This document shows, one piece after another, positions 15,796-25,057 of a stretch of DNA of 64,000 nt (the first letter of the stretch is position 1; every line of letters starts with the position of its first letter). A program made the position numbers and the translations under genes. Source of the DNA: Mycolicibacter minnesotensis (GTDB taxonomy: Bacteria > Actinomycetota > Actinomycetes > Mycobacteriales > Mycobacteriaceae); NCBI RefSeq assembly GCF_010731755.1, contig NZ_AP022589.1, positions 3,410,001 through 3,474,000 on the forward strand, given 5' to 3'. The notes beneath the pieces were generated by a model. That model had not been told where the DNA came from and searched no databases. It worked only from the letters and a program-made list of their open reading frames with translations.

Positions 15796-16660
15796 AGCTG
15801 ACCCGCCGACCCAGCGAAAGCTGTTGTACCACCGTCACGCCGACCAGTACGGCGAACAGCACCAGCGCCATCACCGCGGCCCGGCCGATCGCCGCGGCGC
15901 CGAACGCCTCGTCATAGATGCGGTGCGCGATCAGGTCGGTGCGGCCGCTCGGTCCGCCGCCGGTCAGCGCATACACGGTGTCGAACACCTGCGCCGCGCT
16001 GACCACCCCGGTCACCAGCACAAAGAACAGGGTGGGCCGCAGCATCGGCAACGTGACCCGCCAGAATCGCTGCCACCCGTTCGCTCCGTCGATACGTGCC
16101 GCCGACAACACCTGGGTCGGGATGGCCAGGATGCCGGCCAGGAAGAACAATGCGACATAGCCGACGTTGGTCCACACCACCACGGCCGAGGTCACCGGCA
16201 GCGCCAGCCCGGGATCGGTCAGCCATTCGATGCGGTGTTGCAGCACCGTGCTCACCGCGCCGTCGGTGGGGCTCAGAATCCAGCGCCACAGCACGGCAAT
16301 CGCCAACGGTGCGCAGATCCACGGCAGCACGTAGATGGTGCGGAACGCGCCGCTACCGGGCAACCCGCGGGCCAGCAGCACGGCGACAGCCAGCCCCAAC
16401 AAGGTCTGTAGCGGCACCACAAGGGCCACGAAAAGCACGGTGACCACAAGAGAGTTCCCGAACACCGGATCGGTCAACACCGATCGCCAGTTCTCGGCGC
16501 CCACATAACTGATCGGACCCAGCAGATCCCAGCGGTGCAGACTCAGCCACACCACCACCAGCATCGGCAGCAGCAGGAACGCGACGACCCCGAACAGGCT
16601 GGGGGCCAGCAGTGCGTAGCCGAGCGCGCTGGAGCGGGGAGCGCGCGGCGAGTCTGCCAT
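15782..16660 (-). CDS. uspA: Sugar ABC transporter permease UspA
   Basis: 292 residues from ATG at 16660. The first helix region is ALGYALLAPSLFGVVAFLLL. The MalF-type EAA loop is SAARIDGANGWQRFWRVTL near residue 200. About six helices are visible. The frame is open far upstream to 17800, but that is antisense to tldD, and the chosen ATG gives the family-typical start. The gene diverges from tldD with only 33 bp between start codons, so both are probably read from leaderless or near-leaderless promoters in that gap. First gene of the uspABC operon. Confidence 0.9.
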   Translation of the reverse strand: MADSPRAPRSSALGYALLAPSLFGVVAFLLLPMLVVVWLSLHRWDLLGPISYVGAENWRSVLTDPVFGNSLVVTVLFVALVVPLQTLLGLAVAVLLARGLPGSGAFRTIYVLPWICAPLAIAVLWRWILSPTDGAVSTVLQHRIEWLTDPGLALPVTSAVVVWTNVGYVALFFLAGILAIPTQVLSAARIDGANGWQRFWRVTLPMLRPTLFFVLVTGVVSAAQVFDTVYALTGGGPSGRTDLIAHRIYDEAFGAAAIGRAAVMALVLFAVLVGVTVVQQLSLGRRVSYDLT

Positions 16661-16693
16661 GCAGGTATTAAAGCCGGTCGATAACGTGGACGG
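16661..16693. promoter_or_regulatory. 33-bp divergent promoter region uspA / tldD
   Basis: On the plus strand TAACGT (16682-16687, matching TANNNT) ends 6 nt before the tldD GTG. On the minus strand TTTAAT ends 6 nt before the uspA ATG. There is no Shine-Dalgarno for either gene, so both transcripts are predicted to be leaderless from overlapping promoters. Confidence 0.5.
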
Positions 16694-18208
16694 GTGACAG
16701 TGAACCGGGAGATCGACGCCGAGTTTGTTGCCCTGCCTCGCCACGCGCTGGCCGACGCCGCGTTGTCGGCGGCTAAAGCCGCCGGTGCCGAGCACGCCGA
16801 CCTGCGTATTCACCGCATCGCGACGGAGATCATCCGGCTGCGCGACGGCGAGTTGGAGACCGCCGTGATCAACCGTGAGCTCGGCTTCGCGGTCCGCGTG
16901 GTCGTCGACGGCACCTGGGGCTTCGCCTCGCATGCCGAGTTGGCGCCGGATGTCGCGGCCGACACGGCGCGGCGCGCCGTGCAGGTGGCCAAGACCCTGG
17001 CCGTGCTCAATGCCGAGCGGGTTGAGCTTGCCGCCGAACCGGTGTACCGCGATGCCAGCTGGGTATCGGACTATCTGATCGATCCCTTCGAGGTGGCCAC
17101 CTCCGACAAGATCGACGTGTTGGAGGACTACTCGGGCCGGCTGTTGTCGGCAGACGGGGTGGACCATGTTTCGGCCTCGCTCACCGCTGTCAAGGAGCAG
17201 ACCTTCTACGCCGACACGTTCGGCTCGGCGATCACCCAGCAGCGGGTGCGGCTGATGCCGGTCCTCGATGCGGTCACCGTAGGGCCGGACGGCTTCGACT
17301 CGATGCGCACTCTGGCGCCCCCGACTGCGCGGGGCTGGGAGGCGGTGGCCGACGACACCGTGTGGGACTGGTCGGACGAGTTGGCGCAGCTTCCGGTGCT
17401 GCTCGCGGAGAAGATGAAGGCCCACGGCGTGATCGCCGGGCCTACGGATCTGGTGATCGATCCGACGAATCTGTGGCTGACCATCCACGAATCCATCGGC
17501 CATGCAACCGAGTACGACCGAGCTATCGGCTATGAGGCGGCCTACGCCGGAACATCGTTCGCCACCCCCGACAAGCTGGGCACGCTGCGCTACGGCTCGC
17601 CGGTGATGAACGTGACCGCGGACCGCACGGTGCCCTACGGACTGGCCAGCATCGGCTATGACGACGAGGGTGTGGCCGCTCAGAGCTGGGACCTGGTGCG
17701 CGACGGACGATTCGTCGGCTACCAGCTGGACCGGGTGTTCGCGCCACGGTTGGGTCAGTCCCGCTCCAATGGCTGTTCCTATGCCGACTCGCCGCACCAT
17801 GTTCCGATTCAGCGGATGGCCAACGTGTCGCTGCAGCCGGGCACCGACGACCTGTCCACCGCGGACCTGATCGCCCGGGTAGCCAACGGCATCTACATCG
17901 TGGGCGACCGATCATGGTCTATCGACATGCAGCGCTACAACTTCCAGTTCACCGGACAACGGTTCTTCCGGATTCGCGACGGCCGGCTCGATGGCCAACT
18001 CCGCGACGTGGCCTATCAGGCGACCACCACCGATTTCTGGAACGCCATGGAAGCGGTCGGTGGTGCCTCGACGTGGCGGTTGGGCGGGGCGTTCAACTGC
18101 GGCAAGGCTCAGCCCGGCCAGGTGGCCGCGGTCAGCCACGGCTGTCCGTCAGCGCTGTTCCGGGGGATCAACGTGCTCAACACGCGCAGCGAAGGGGGCC
18201 GGGAATGA
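16694..18208 (+). CDS. tldD: TldD metalloprotease
   Basis: 504 residues, the usual TldD length. The active-site motif HExxxH is intact in TIHESIGHATEYDRAIGYEA (near residue 264), and a C-terminal NGCSYADSPHHVPIQRMANV supplies the conserved region around the metal-binding cysteine or histidine. TldD with TldE forms a heterodimeric zinc protease that degrades unfolded peptides, matures certain peptide natural products and processes the CcdA antitoxin in enterobacteria. tldE overlaps by 4 bp. In M. tuberculosis the pair (Rv2315c, Rv2314c) also lies divergent from uspABC. GTG at 16694 follows a TANNNT -10 by 6 nt. Confidence 0.93.
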   Translation: MTVNREIDAEFVALPRHALADAALSAAKAAGAEHADLRIHRIATEIIRLRDGELETAVINRELGFAVRVVVDGTWGFASHAELAPDVAADTARRAVQVAKTLAVLNAERVELAAEPVYRDASWVSDYLIDPFEVATSDKIDVLEDYSGRLLSADGVDHVSASLTAVKEQTFYADTFGSAITQQRVRLMPVLDAVTVGPDGFDSMRTLAPPTARGWEAVADDTVWDWSDELAQLPVLLAEKMKAHGVIAGPTDLVIDPTNLWLTIHESIGHATEYDRAIGYEAAYAGTSFATPDKLGTLRYGSPVMNVTADRTVPYGLASIGYDDEGVAAQSWDLVRDGRFVGYQLDRVFAPRLGQSRSNGCSYADSPHHVPIQRMANVSLQPGTDDLSTADLIARVANGIYIVGDRSWSIDMQRYNFQFTGQRFFRIRDGRLDGQLRDVAYQATTTDFWNAMEAVGGASTWRLGGAFNCGKAQPGQVAAVSHGCPSALFRGINVLNTRSEGGRE

Positions 18209-19572
18209 TAGGGCCGCAACAGGTCATCGAGACCGCGCTGACGGCCTCAAAGCGCGCCAACACCGAGACCATCGTGCTGGTCACCGACCGGACCGAGGCA
18301 TCGCTTCGGTGGGCCGGTAACTCGATGACCACCAACGGGGTGTCCAACAGTCGGACCACCACCGTCGTCTCGATCGTCTTCGACGACGCCGGCGCACGGG
18401 TCGGTTCCCTGCGCTCGGCGGAGGTGGATCCGGCGCTGATCCCTGATCTGGTCGCGGCATCTGCAGAAGCGGCGGCAGGCGCGCCGGAGGCCCGTGATGT
18501 CGCGGAACTGCTGCGCGGCAACGGTATACCGGATGATTGGGATGAGCCTGTTCCGCAGACCGGCGCGGAGGTGTTCGCCGGGCTGGCCACGTCACTGAGT
18601 CGCGGATTTGCTGGGGAAGACCAGCTCTACGGGTTCGCCCGCCATGAGGTGCAGACCACGTTCTTGGCATCATCGACGGGGTTGAGGCGACGTTTCACTC
18701 AACCCACCGGGACGGTGGAGATCAACGCCAAGCGCAATGGCGCCAGTGCCTGGGCGGGGATCAGCACGCCAGATTTCGTTGACGTTCCCGGTGATGCACT
18801 GCTGGAGCAGCTGTCTACCCGGCTCGGGTGGGCGGCTCGGCGGGTGGATCTGCCCGCGGGTCGCTACGAGACATTGATGCCACCGTCCACGGTGGCCGAC
18901 ATGATGATCTACCTCGGCTGGACGATGAGCGGTCGCGGGGCTCAGGAGGGCCGGACGGCGTTGTCGGCACCCGGCGGCGGCACCCGGGTGGGGGAGCGGC
19001 TGTCCGAGCTGCCGTTGACGCTGTATTCCGACCCGCACGCGTACGGGCTCGAGTGTGCGCCGTTCGTGGCGACCGGCACCTCGTCGGAGACCGCATCGGT
19101 ATTCGACAACGGCCTCGACATCGGTTGCGTGGACTGGATCCGGGGCGGGGTGATCAACGCGCTGGCCTACCCCCGGGCCGCCGCTGCCGAGTTCGGCGTC
19201 CCGGTCGCGCTGGCCGCCGACAACCTGTTGATGACGGGTGGTTCGGCCAGCATGGACGAGATGATCGCCTCGACCGAGCGTGGACTGCTGCTGACCACAC
19301 TGTGGTACATCCGTGAAGTCGACCCCACCTCGCTGCTATTGACCGGTTTGACTCGCGATGGCGTCTACCTGGTCGAAGACGGCAAAGTGACCGCGGCGGT
19401 GAACAATTTCCGGTTCAACGAGAGCCCACTGGACCTGCTGCGCCGCGCCACCCAGGCCGGCATTGCCGAACCGACCCTGCCGCGGGAGTGGGGTGATTGG
19501 GCTACCCGGGCGGTGATGCCGTCACTGCGCATTCCGGACTTCCACATGTCGTCGGTGAGTCAGGCGCAATGA
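18205..19572 (+). CDS. tldE: TldE/PmbA, non-catalytic partner of TldD
   Basis: 455 residues from ATG at 18205, which overlaps the tldD stop as ATGA. It lacks an HExxxH motif, as expected for the TldE subunit, and keeps the family fold markers ([20 protein letters not shown] early, [20 protein letters not shown] and [15 protein letters not shown] late). It works only as a heterodimer with TldD, forming the substrate tunnel. The open frame extends upstream to 17914 but that is a shadow within tldD. Confidence 0.92.
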   Translation: MIGPQQVIETALTASKRANTETIVLVTDRTEASLRWAGNSMTTNGVSNSRTTTVVSIVFDDAGARVGSLRSAEVDPALIPDLVAASAEAAAGAPEARDVAELLRGNGIPDDWDEPVPQTGAEVFAGLATSLSRGFAGEDQLYGFARHEVQTTFLASSTGLRRRFTQPTGTVEINAKRNGASAWAGISTPDFVDVPGDALLEQLSTRLGWAARRVDLPAGRYETLMPPSTVADMMIYLGWTMSGRGAQEGRTALSAPGGGTRVGERLSELPLTLYSDPHAYGLECAPFVATGTSSETASVFDNGLDIGCVDWIRGGVINALAYPRAAAAEFGVPVALAADNLLMTGGSASMDEMIASTERGLLLTTLWYIREVDPTSLLLTGLTRDGVYLVEDGKVTAAVNNFRFNESPLDLLRRATQAGIAEPTLPREWGDWATRAVMPSLRIPDFHMSSVSQAQ

Positions 19573-19720
19573 CGTGGTAGGCCGCTGAGCTCGTCGAACC
19601 TGGTCCTGAAGAGGTCCCAAAACCCCCAGCTCCACGGCTTGAATGGTAGTCACGTGGTGATCGTTTGTGGGTCGATTCAACGCGCGGTAAAGATCCGGTA
19701 AAGGCCTCGATGTTGGGGCG

Positions 19721-20191
19721 TCACACCAATTCGGTGGCGTCGAATACCCACGACATGTCCTCGGTGCCGAAGCTGTCGAAATAGTTCGGCGGGATGAAAG
19801 CCAGCAGGCTGGAGTAGTCCCAGTAGTCTTTCCACGTCGCGATCTTTCCGTCGATCACGCGGTGCACCGTGGCGAACTTGAGGGTGCCCTGTTCGCCGGT
19901 GGGGAAGATCCAGGTTTCGGAGTGTTCGTACATGACATCTGCGCCGTTGGACACCAGCTGGCCACCGTGGTGCTGGTAGCCGGCCAACCGGTCGAACAAT
20001 AACCTGAGCCGCGTGACGATGTCCTCGGGACCGCGTGCCCCCACCGCCGGCATCGGCATGTCGACGTAGAGGCAGTCCGCCGCCAAGAAGGTCTTCAGTG
20101 CGTCCCAGTCGTGTCGCGCCAGGGCCTGCCACATGGCCAGGACGACCTCACTTGCGGCGGTGGCTGAATCCGACGCGGCAGCGTCCATCAT
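19721..20191 (-). CDS. NTF2-fold protein, limonene-epoxide-hydrolase/SnoaL type
   Basis: 156 residues from ATG at 20191. It has the NTF2-like pattern: an N-terminal helix (VVLAMWQALARHDWDALKTF), LAADCLYVDMPM, and strands FATVHRVIDGKIATWKDYWD. The Asp-rich pocket residues fit limonene-1,2-epoxide hydrolases (EphG-like), but SnoaL-type cyclases and unassigned members look similar, so the reaction is not certain. A longer TTG start at 20227 is possible and would extend toward htpG. It diverges from htpG with a 58-bp gap. Confidence 0.65.
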   Translation of the reverse strand: MMDAAASDSATAASEVVLAMWQALARHDWDALKTFLAADCLYVDMPMPAVGARGPEDIVTRLRLLFDRLAGYQHHGGQLVSNGADVMYEHSETWIFPTGEQGTLKFATVHRVIDGKIATWKDYWDYSSLLAFIPPNYFDSFGTEDMSWVFDATELV

Positions 20192-20249
20192 GATGGTCAC
20201 TGAACCGGTTGGGCGAGCCGGTGTCAATCGTCGAGGAGGGAAGATCTCA

Positions 20250-22181
20250 ATGAGCGCGAATGTGGAGCAGCTGGAGTTTCAGGCTGAGGCCCGTCAGCTG
20301 CTGGATTTGATGATTCATTCGGTCTACTCAAACAAGGACGCGTTCCTGCGGGAGCTGATCTCCAACGCCTCCGATGCACTGGACAAGCTGCGGCTTGAGG
20401 CTTTCCGTAACAAGGACCTCGAGGTAGACACCTCCGATCTGCACATCGAGATCGAGGTCGACACGTCGGCCCGCACGTTGACCGTTCGCGACAACGGCAT
20501 CGGCATGTCGCGCGATGAGGTGGTGGACCTGATCGGCACCCTGGCGCGCTCCGGCACCGCCGAGCTGCGTCAGCAACTGCGTGAGGCCCAGAACGCCGAA
20601 GCGTCCGAAGAGCTGATCGGCCAGTTCGGGATCGGATTCTATTCGGTGTTCATGGTGGCCGACCGCGTCGAGATGGTCACCCACAAGGCGGGCCAGAGCG
20701 AAGGCATTCGTTGGGCGTCCAGTGGCGATGGCACCTACACCATCGAACCTGTCGACAGTGCCCCGCAGGGCACGTCGATCACCTTGCACCTCAAGCCCGA
20801 AGACGCCGAAGATGAGCTGCACGACTACACCGCGGAGTGGACCATTCGCGGCCTGGTCAAGAAGTACTCGGACTTCATCGCCTGGCCGATCCGGATGCAG
20901 GTCGAACGCCGAACGCCGCCCGAGCAAGAGGGCGGTGATGAGACGGTCACCGTCGAGACCCAGACGCTGAACTCGATGCAGGCGCTGTGGGCGCGTCCCA
21001 AAGAAGAAGTCTCGCAAGAGGAATACAGCGAGTTCTACAAGCACATCGCACACGCCTGGGATGAGCCGCTCGAAGTCATCGCGATGAAGGCCGAAGGTAC
21101 CTTCGAATATCAGGCGCTGCTGTTCATCCCGTCGCACGCCCCGTTCGACCTGTTCAGCCGCGATGCTCAGGTGGGGGTCCAGCTCTACGTCAAACGGGTT
21201 TTCATCATGGGCGACTGTGACCAGCTGATGCCCGAGTACCTGCGCTTCATCAAGGGTGTCGTGGACGCCGCGGACATGTCACTGAACGTCTCGCGGGAGA
21301 TCTTGCAGCAGGACCGCCAGATCAACGCTATACGCCGACGGCTGACCAAAAAGGTGCTGTCGACCATCAAAGAGCTTCAGTCCCAACGGCCTGAGGACTA
21401 CCGCACCTTCTGGACGGAGTTCGGTCGCGTCGTCAAGGAAGGCCTGCTGTCCGACTTCGACAATCAGGACGCGTTGCTGGGGATCAGCTCATTCGCCTCG
21501 ACACACAGCGACTCCGAGCCGACCACCCTGGCTCAGTACGTCGAACGCATGAAAGACGGCCAGGAGCAGATCTTCTACGCCACCGGTGAGTCACGCCAGC
21601 AGCTGCTCAGATCGCCGCACCTGGAGGCGTTCAAGGCCAAGGGTTACGAGGTGCTCCTGCTGACCGACCCGGTCGACGAGCTGTGGGTCAACACCGTCGC
21701 CGAGTTCGACGGCAAGCCCTTGCAGTCGACAGCCAAGGGTGAGGTGGACCTGGACTCCGAGGAAGACAAGACCGCGCACGAGGCGCAGCGCCAGGAACAG
21801 CAGAAGGAATTCGCGGACCTGATCGGCTGGCTCGAGCAGACCTTGACCGACCACGTCAAAGAGGTGCGGCTGTCGACTCGGTTGACGGAGTCACCGGCCT
21901 GCTTGATTACCGACACTTTTGAGATGACCCCGGCGTTGGCACGGATCTACCGCGCCAATGGTCAAGACGTGCCGGTGGGCAAGCGGATCCTCGAACTCAA
22001 TCCAGACCATCCGCTGGTCACCGGTCTGCGTCAAGCCCACAGCGAGCGTGGCGAAGACGCCGACTTGGCCGAGACCGCAGAGCTGCTCTACGGGACTGCC
22101 CTGTTGGCCGAGGGCGGCGCGCTCGATGACCCGGCACGCTTCGCCGAACTGCTGGCGCAGCGACTGGCCCGTACCGTCTGA
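20250..22181 (+). CDS. htpG: Chaperone HtpG (Hsp90)
   Basis: 643 residues from ATG at 20250, preceded by GAGGAGGG. The GHKL ATP-binding elements are all present: ELISNASDALDKLR (about 35-48), DNGIGM, and GQFGIGFYSVFM. The middle domain and the C-terminal dimerisation domain (ending TELLYGTALLAEGGALDDPA) complete the protein. HtpG is an ATP-dependent chaperone in the cytoplasm. Its size matches M. tuberculosis Rv2299c. An open frame upstream to 20133 overlaps the divergent gene and is disregarded. A strong hairpin 55 nt past the stop probably ends the transcript. Confidence 0.96.
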   Translation: MSANVEQLEFQAEARQLLDLMIHSVYSNKDAFLRELISNASDALDKLRLEAFRNKDLEVDTSDLHIEIEVDTSARTLTVRDNGIGMSRDEVVDLIGTLARSGTAELRQQLREAQNAEASEELIGQFGIGFYSVFMVADRVEMVTHKAGQSEGIRWASSGDGTYTIEPVDSAPQGTSITLHLKPEDAEDELHDYTAEWTIRGLVKKYSDFIAWPIRMQVERRTPPEQEGGDETVTVETQTLNSMQALWARPKEEVSQEEYSEFYKHIAHAWDEPLEVIAMKAEGTFEYQALLFIPSHAPFDLFSRDAQVGVQLYVKRVFIMGDCDQLMPEYLRFIKGVVDAADMSLNVSREILQQDRQINAIRRRLTKKVLSTIKELQSQRPEDYRTFWTEFGRVVKEGLLSDFDNQDALLGISSFASTHSDSEPTTLAQYVERMKDGQEQIFYATGESRQQLLRSPHLEAFKAKGYEVLLLTDPVDELWVNTVAEFDGKPLQSTAKGEVDLDSEEDKTAHEAQRQEQQKEFADLIGWLEQTLTDHVKEVRLSTRLTESPACLITDTFEMTPALARIYRANGQDVPVGKRILELNPDHPLVTGLRQAHSERGEDADLAETAELLYGTALLAEGGALDDPARFAELLAQRLARTV

Positions 22182-22533
22182 GCAGGTTTGATTCGCGCCC
22201 AACTATGACCTGACACCGGTTTCGGGCAGCGGGATTGATCTCGCCGTAGTCGGTGAGATCAGATGTGCGTACAGGTCGCCTCCTGCCGAGATTGGGGGTT
22301 AGAGCGCATAGCGATGGACCGGCTCAGCGCGGAAGCTGGTAGTCGGGCGCCAGGAGTTTTCTTCGCTGGATTGGGTGCACGTCGTCACCAGACGGCGAAG
22401 GAATGGCGCAACCGCCACCTATCCGGGCCGGCAGAGCAGCGTTGGGCTTTGAGCACTCCAGCCTCCGCCGCGCGGAGTGACCCCGCGCCGCTGCTCGCCG
22501 TTGCAACGGCAACGGCCATGAGAGGGGATTTGT
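22182..22533. other. Intergenic region between htpG and the first PPE gene
   Basis: About 350 bp. The first part carries the htpG hairpin (22236-22261). The rest contains open frames on both strands, but none has a ribosome site plus a recognisable product. The last bases carry the GAGGGGA ribosome site (about 22521-22527) of the PPE gene, so the remainder is probably its 5' untranslated and promoter region. Confidence 0.5.
22236..22261 (+). terminator. Hairpin downstream of htpG
   Basis: TGATCTCGCCG (22236-22246) pairs with CGGTGAGATCA (22251-22261) across a TAGT loop, an 11-bp stem with a single G-T pair. It has no T-tract, which is common for mycobacterial terminators. Confidence 0.6.
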
Positions 22534-23766
22534 GTGATGGTGGATTTCGGAGCGGCCCCGCCCGAGGTGACCTCGACGAAGATCTACTCCGGGCCCGGCT
22601 CGGGCCCTCTGCTGGCAGCCGCGGCGGCGTACGACTCGCTCGCTGCGCAACTGCAGGCCTTTGCCACCGGGTATTTTTCGGTGGTCGCCAACCTGCAGAG
22701 CGAAAGCTGGACCGGTAGGGCGTCTGCGGCGATGGCCGCTGCGGCAACACTGTACGCCGAGTGGGCGTTGGCAACGGCCGGCCAGGTGGAGCGTGCCGCC
22801 GGTCAGGCCCGTGCAGCGGCGGCCACCTACGAGAATGCCCGTACCGCGATTGTCCCGCCGGCACTGGTGACCGCCAACCGCGCCCGCCTGGCGAGCCTGG
22901 CCGCAACCAATGTTTTCGGTCAGAACACCCCCGCGATCGCGGCGACCGAATTCGACTATGCCGACATGTGGGCCCAAGACGCGCTGGCGATGTTTGGGTA
23001 TGCCGCTTCGGCCTCGACGGCCGCCAAGCTGGCGCCGTTTCAACAGCCTCCGCAGACCACCAACCCTCTTGGTGGAGCTGGTCAGGCGGCCGCGGTCGCT
23101 GGTGCCGCCGGCTCCAGCACTGCCTCGGACACTCAAAGTCTGCTTTCGCCGCTTCTGGCCGAGCTGCCGCAGCAACTCGGCGGGCTCTCGACCGGGCAGG
23201 CTGCTGCGCTGCCCGCACAGGCGGATCCGTGGCTGCCGCTGGATCTGATCGCTGCCCTCAACATCGTGCTGGGACCGACCTCTTTTGCTTTGCAGACTGC
23301 CCGGACGATCTCGTCGGTGGGCTCCTTCGCGCTGGCCGGAAATGCTTATCTCGTCGCCCATGCCGAAACCGGCGCGGGCGCGGCGAACGATGAGAAGCCG
23401 GTCCAGGTGAGCGACGAGAAGCCGGCGGTGGATTCTGGATCCTCAGGTGGCCGAACGGTGCTGGCCCACATGGGCAGCGACGTCGCGCCGGTGGGACAGT
23501 TGTCGGTGCCGCCGGCGTGGGCCGATGCCACGCCGGTGGCATCGGTGTCTAAAGACCCGGTGTGGCTGTCTGAAGACGAGGTCGCGGTTGAAATGGCCGT
23601 GCCGGATGGTTCGACGGACATGTCCGGGGCTGCCCCGGCCATGGGAATGGGGCCGATGGCGGCCATGATGGGCGGCGCGGCGGCGACGGGACGTCAGACC
23701 GTGTCCAGTGCTTTGCGTGTCGCACCGGGGCGATTCACCATGCCCCGACCGTCCCTCGGCGGCTAA
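22534..23766 (+). CDS. PPE family protein, SVP subgroup
   Basis: About 410 residues. The N-terminal PPE domain (about 180 residues) starts VDFGAAPPEVTSTKIYSGPG, and a W-x-G turn is visible in LQSESWTGRASAAM. The C-terminal part has the SVP motif GxxSVPxxW as VGQLSVPPAWADA (about 327-339) and a Met/Gly-rich end. PPE-SVP proteins are ESX-5 substrates found at the cell surface of slow-growing mycobacteria. The first codons GTG-ATG-GTG offer three starts; GAGGGGA lies just upstream. A second SVP-like PPE gene follows 70 bp on. No PE partner gene is adjacent, although PPE proteins normally pair with one for secretion. Confidence 0.92.
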   Translation: MMVDFGAAPPEVTSTKIYSGPGSGPLLAAAAAYDSLAAQLQAFATGYFSVVANLQSESWTGRASAAMAAAATLYAEWALATAGQVERAAGQARAAAATYENARTAIVPPALVTANRARLASLAATNVFGQNTPAIAATEFDYADMWAQDALAMFGYAASASTAAKLAPFQQPPQTTNPLGGAGQAAAVAGAAGSSTASDTQSLLSPLLAELPQQLGGLSTGQAAALPAQADPWLPLDLIAALNIVLGPTSFALQTARTISSVGSFALAGNAYLVAHAETGAGAANDEKPVQVSDEKPAVDSGSSGGRTVLAHMGSDVAPVGQLSVPPAWADATPVASVSKDPVWLSEDEVAVEMAVPDGSTDMSGAAPAMGMGPMAAMMGGAAATGRQTVSSALRVAPGRFTMPRPSLGG

Positions 23767-23836
23767 CCGATGTTGATGCGCGGCGCGCGCTTCGGCGAGG
23801 CCTTGTGGGCACTCTGTTGCCCCAGCGACAGGATCA

Positions 23837-25042
23837 TTGGTGTTTGATTTCGGCGCTCTACCCCCCGAAATCAATTCGGCCAGAATGTACTCCGGTCCGG
23901 GTTCGGGGCCGATGATGGCCGCGGCCACGGCCTGGGACGCTGTCGGAATTCACTTGGAGTCACTTGCAGCCGGCTACTCGGAGATGATGGCGAATCTCCA
24001 GGGCCAGGTGTGGGCGGGAGCTGCTAGCGACGCGATGGCCGTGGCCGCCGCGCGATACATCGCGTGGGCCTCGGCCACGGCGGTGCAAGCCGAGTCGACT
24101 GCAGCCCAGATTCGAGCGGTGGCCAGCGCGTACGAAACGGCCTTTGCGGCGACGGTGCCGCCGACAGCGGTAGCGGCCAACCGCGCCCAGTTGTTGATGC
24201 TGGTGGCCACGAACTTCTTTGGGCAGAACGGGCCGGCGATCGCCGCCACCGAGGCCAGCTACGCGCAGATGTGGGCCCAAGACGCCTCGGCCATGTACGG
24301 CTATGCCGGAGCCTCGGCGCAGGCATCCGCACTGAGCCCGTTTCAACGGCCGCCCGAGACCACCAACGCCGGCGGGCAATTCGCCCAATACGCCGCGTCG
24401 GCGCGCGCTAGCGCCGAGGTCGTCAGCGGGCAGACCCAACTACCGGTATCTGAGCTGTTTGCCCCCGCTGTGGAACAACCGCATGTCCTAGCCCCGGCAC
24501 AACCGGCACAAGCCGGAGCTGTGGCGGCCTCGTCGCCGCAGACGTGGCCCATTGTCGCCGAGCTTGCCGTCTTGGGTCCCACGTTGGGGGTGTTGGGGAT
24601 CGCTCAGCAGGTGGTCTTCACCACCGGATCGCAGGGCATCTTCGGTGTGGCACTTCTGAATGCACAGGAAAAGGCGGCCGCGGGAGGCGCAGTACCCAAC
24701 CCGAGTATCCAGCCTGGGGTGCCTGGTTCGCCGCAGTTCCCCCACGCGGTGCTGGCCAGCGCTGGGCGGTCGGCGCCGGTGGGCAAGTTGACGGTGCCGC
24801 CGGGCTGGCTGACGGCAGCTCAGATGACCGACACCGTCGATCCTGGAGGGCGAGCAACCCGGCCAGCTGGTTCGTTCGGGGTCCCTGCTGAGGCACCCCA
24901 GGCGCTGCGGCCCGCTGCAAACAGCGCCCCGATGGGGGCGATGGGACCTATGGGGCGCTCGGGGCCCCGCAACGACGGTATTGCGGCATACCGGTTGCGT
25001 GACCGACGATTCCGGTTTCCCCGGCCGCCTGCCGGAGGGTAG
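23837..25042 (+). CDS. PPE family protein, SVP-like subgroup
   Basis: 401 residues. The PPE domain begins [19 protein letters not shown], and the W-x-G element is in [14 protein letters not shown]. The SVP-region motif appears as [13 protein letters not shown], with Thr for Ser. The C terminus is basic and Arg-rich ([16 protein letters not shown]). It resembles the upstream PPE gene throughout the N-terminal domain, so the two are likely tandem duplicates. TTG at 23837 or GTG at 23840 can start it. It is probably exported through ESX-5 like other SVP proteins, by inference from the family. Confidence 0.9.
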   Translation: MVFDFGALPPEINSARMYSGPGSGPMMAAATAWDAVGIHLESLAAGYSEMMANLQGQVWAGAASDAMAVAAARYIAWASATAVQAESTAAQIRAVASAYETAFAATVPPTAVAANRAQLLMLVATNFFGQNGPAIAATEASYAQMWAQDASAMYGYAGASAQASALSPFQRPPETTNAGGQFAQYAASARASAEVVSGQTQLPVSELFAPAVEQPHVLAPAQPAQAGAVAASSPQTWPIVAELAVLGPTLGVLGIAQQVVFTTGSQGIFGVALLNAQEKAAAGGAVPNPSIQPGVPGSPQFPHAVLASAGRSAPVGKLTVPPGWLTAAQMTDTVDPGGRATRPAGSFGVPAEAPQALRPAANSAPMGAMGPMGRSGPRNDGIAAYRLRDRRFRFPRPPAGG

Positions 25043-25057
25043 GCAGGATCGTCCATC

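Noticed and set aside
15782..17800. Long minus-strand frame of 672 codons across tldD into uspA
   Set aside because: Only the last 292 codons match a permease; the rest is antisense to tldD, which has the intact HESIGH motif. High-GC genomes give long antisense frames.
17914..18204. Upstream extension of tldE within tldD
   Set aside because: The extension is an out-of-frame reading of tldD; ATG 18205 overlaps the tldD stop in the normal ATGA coupling.
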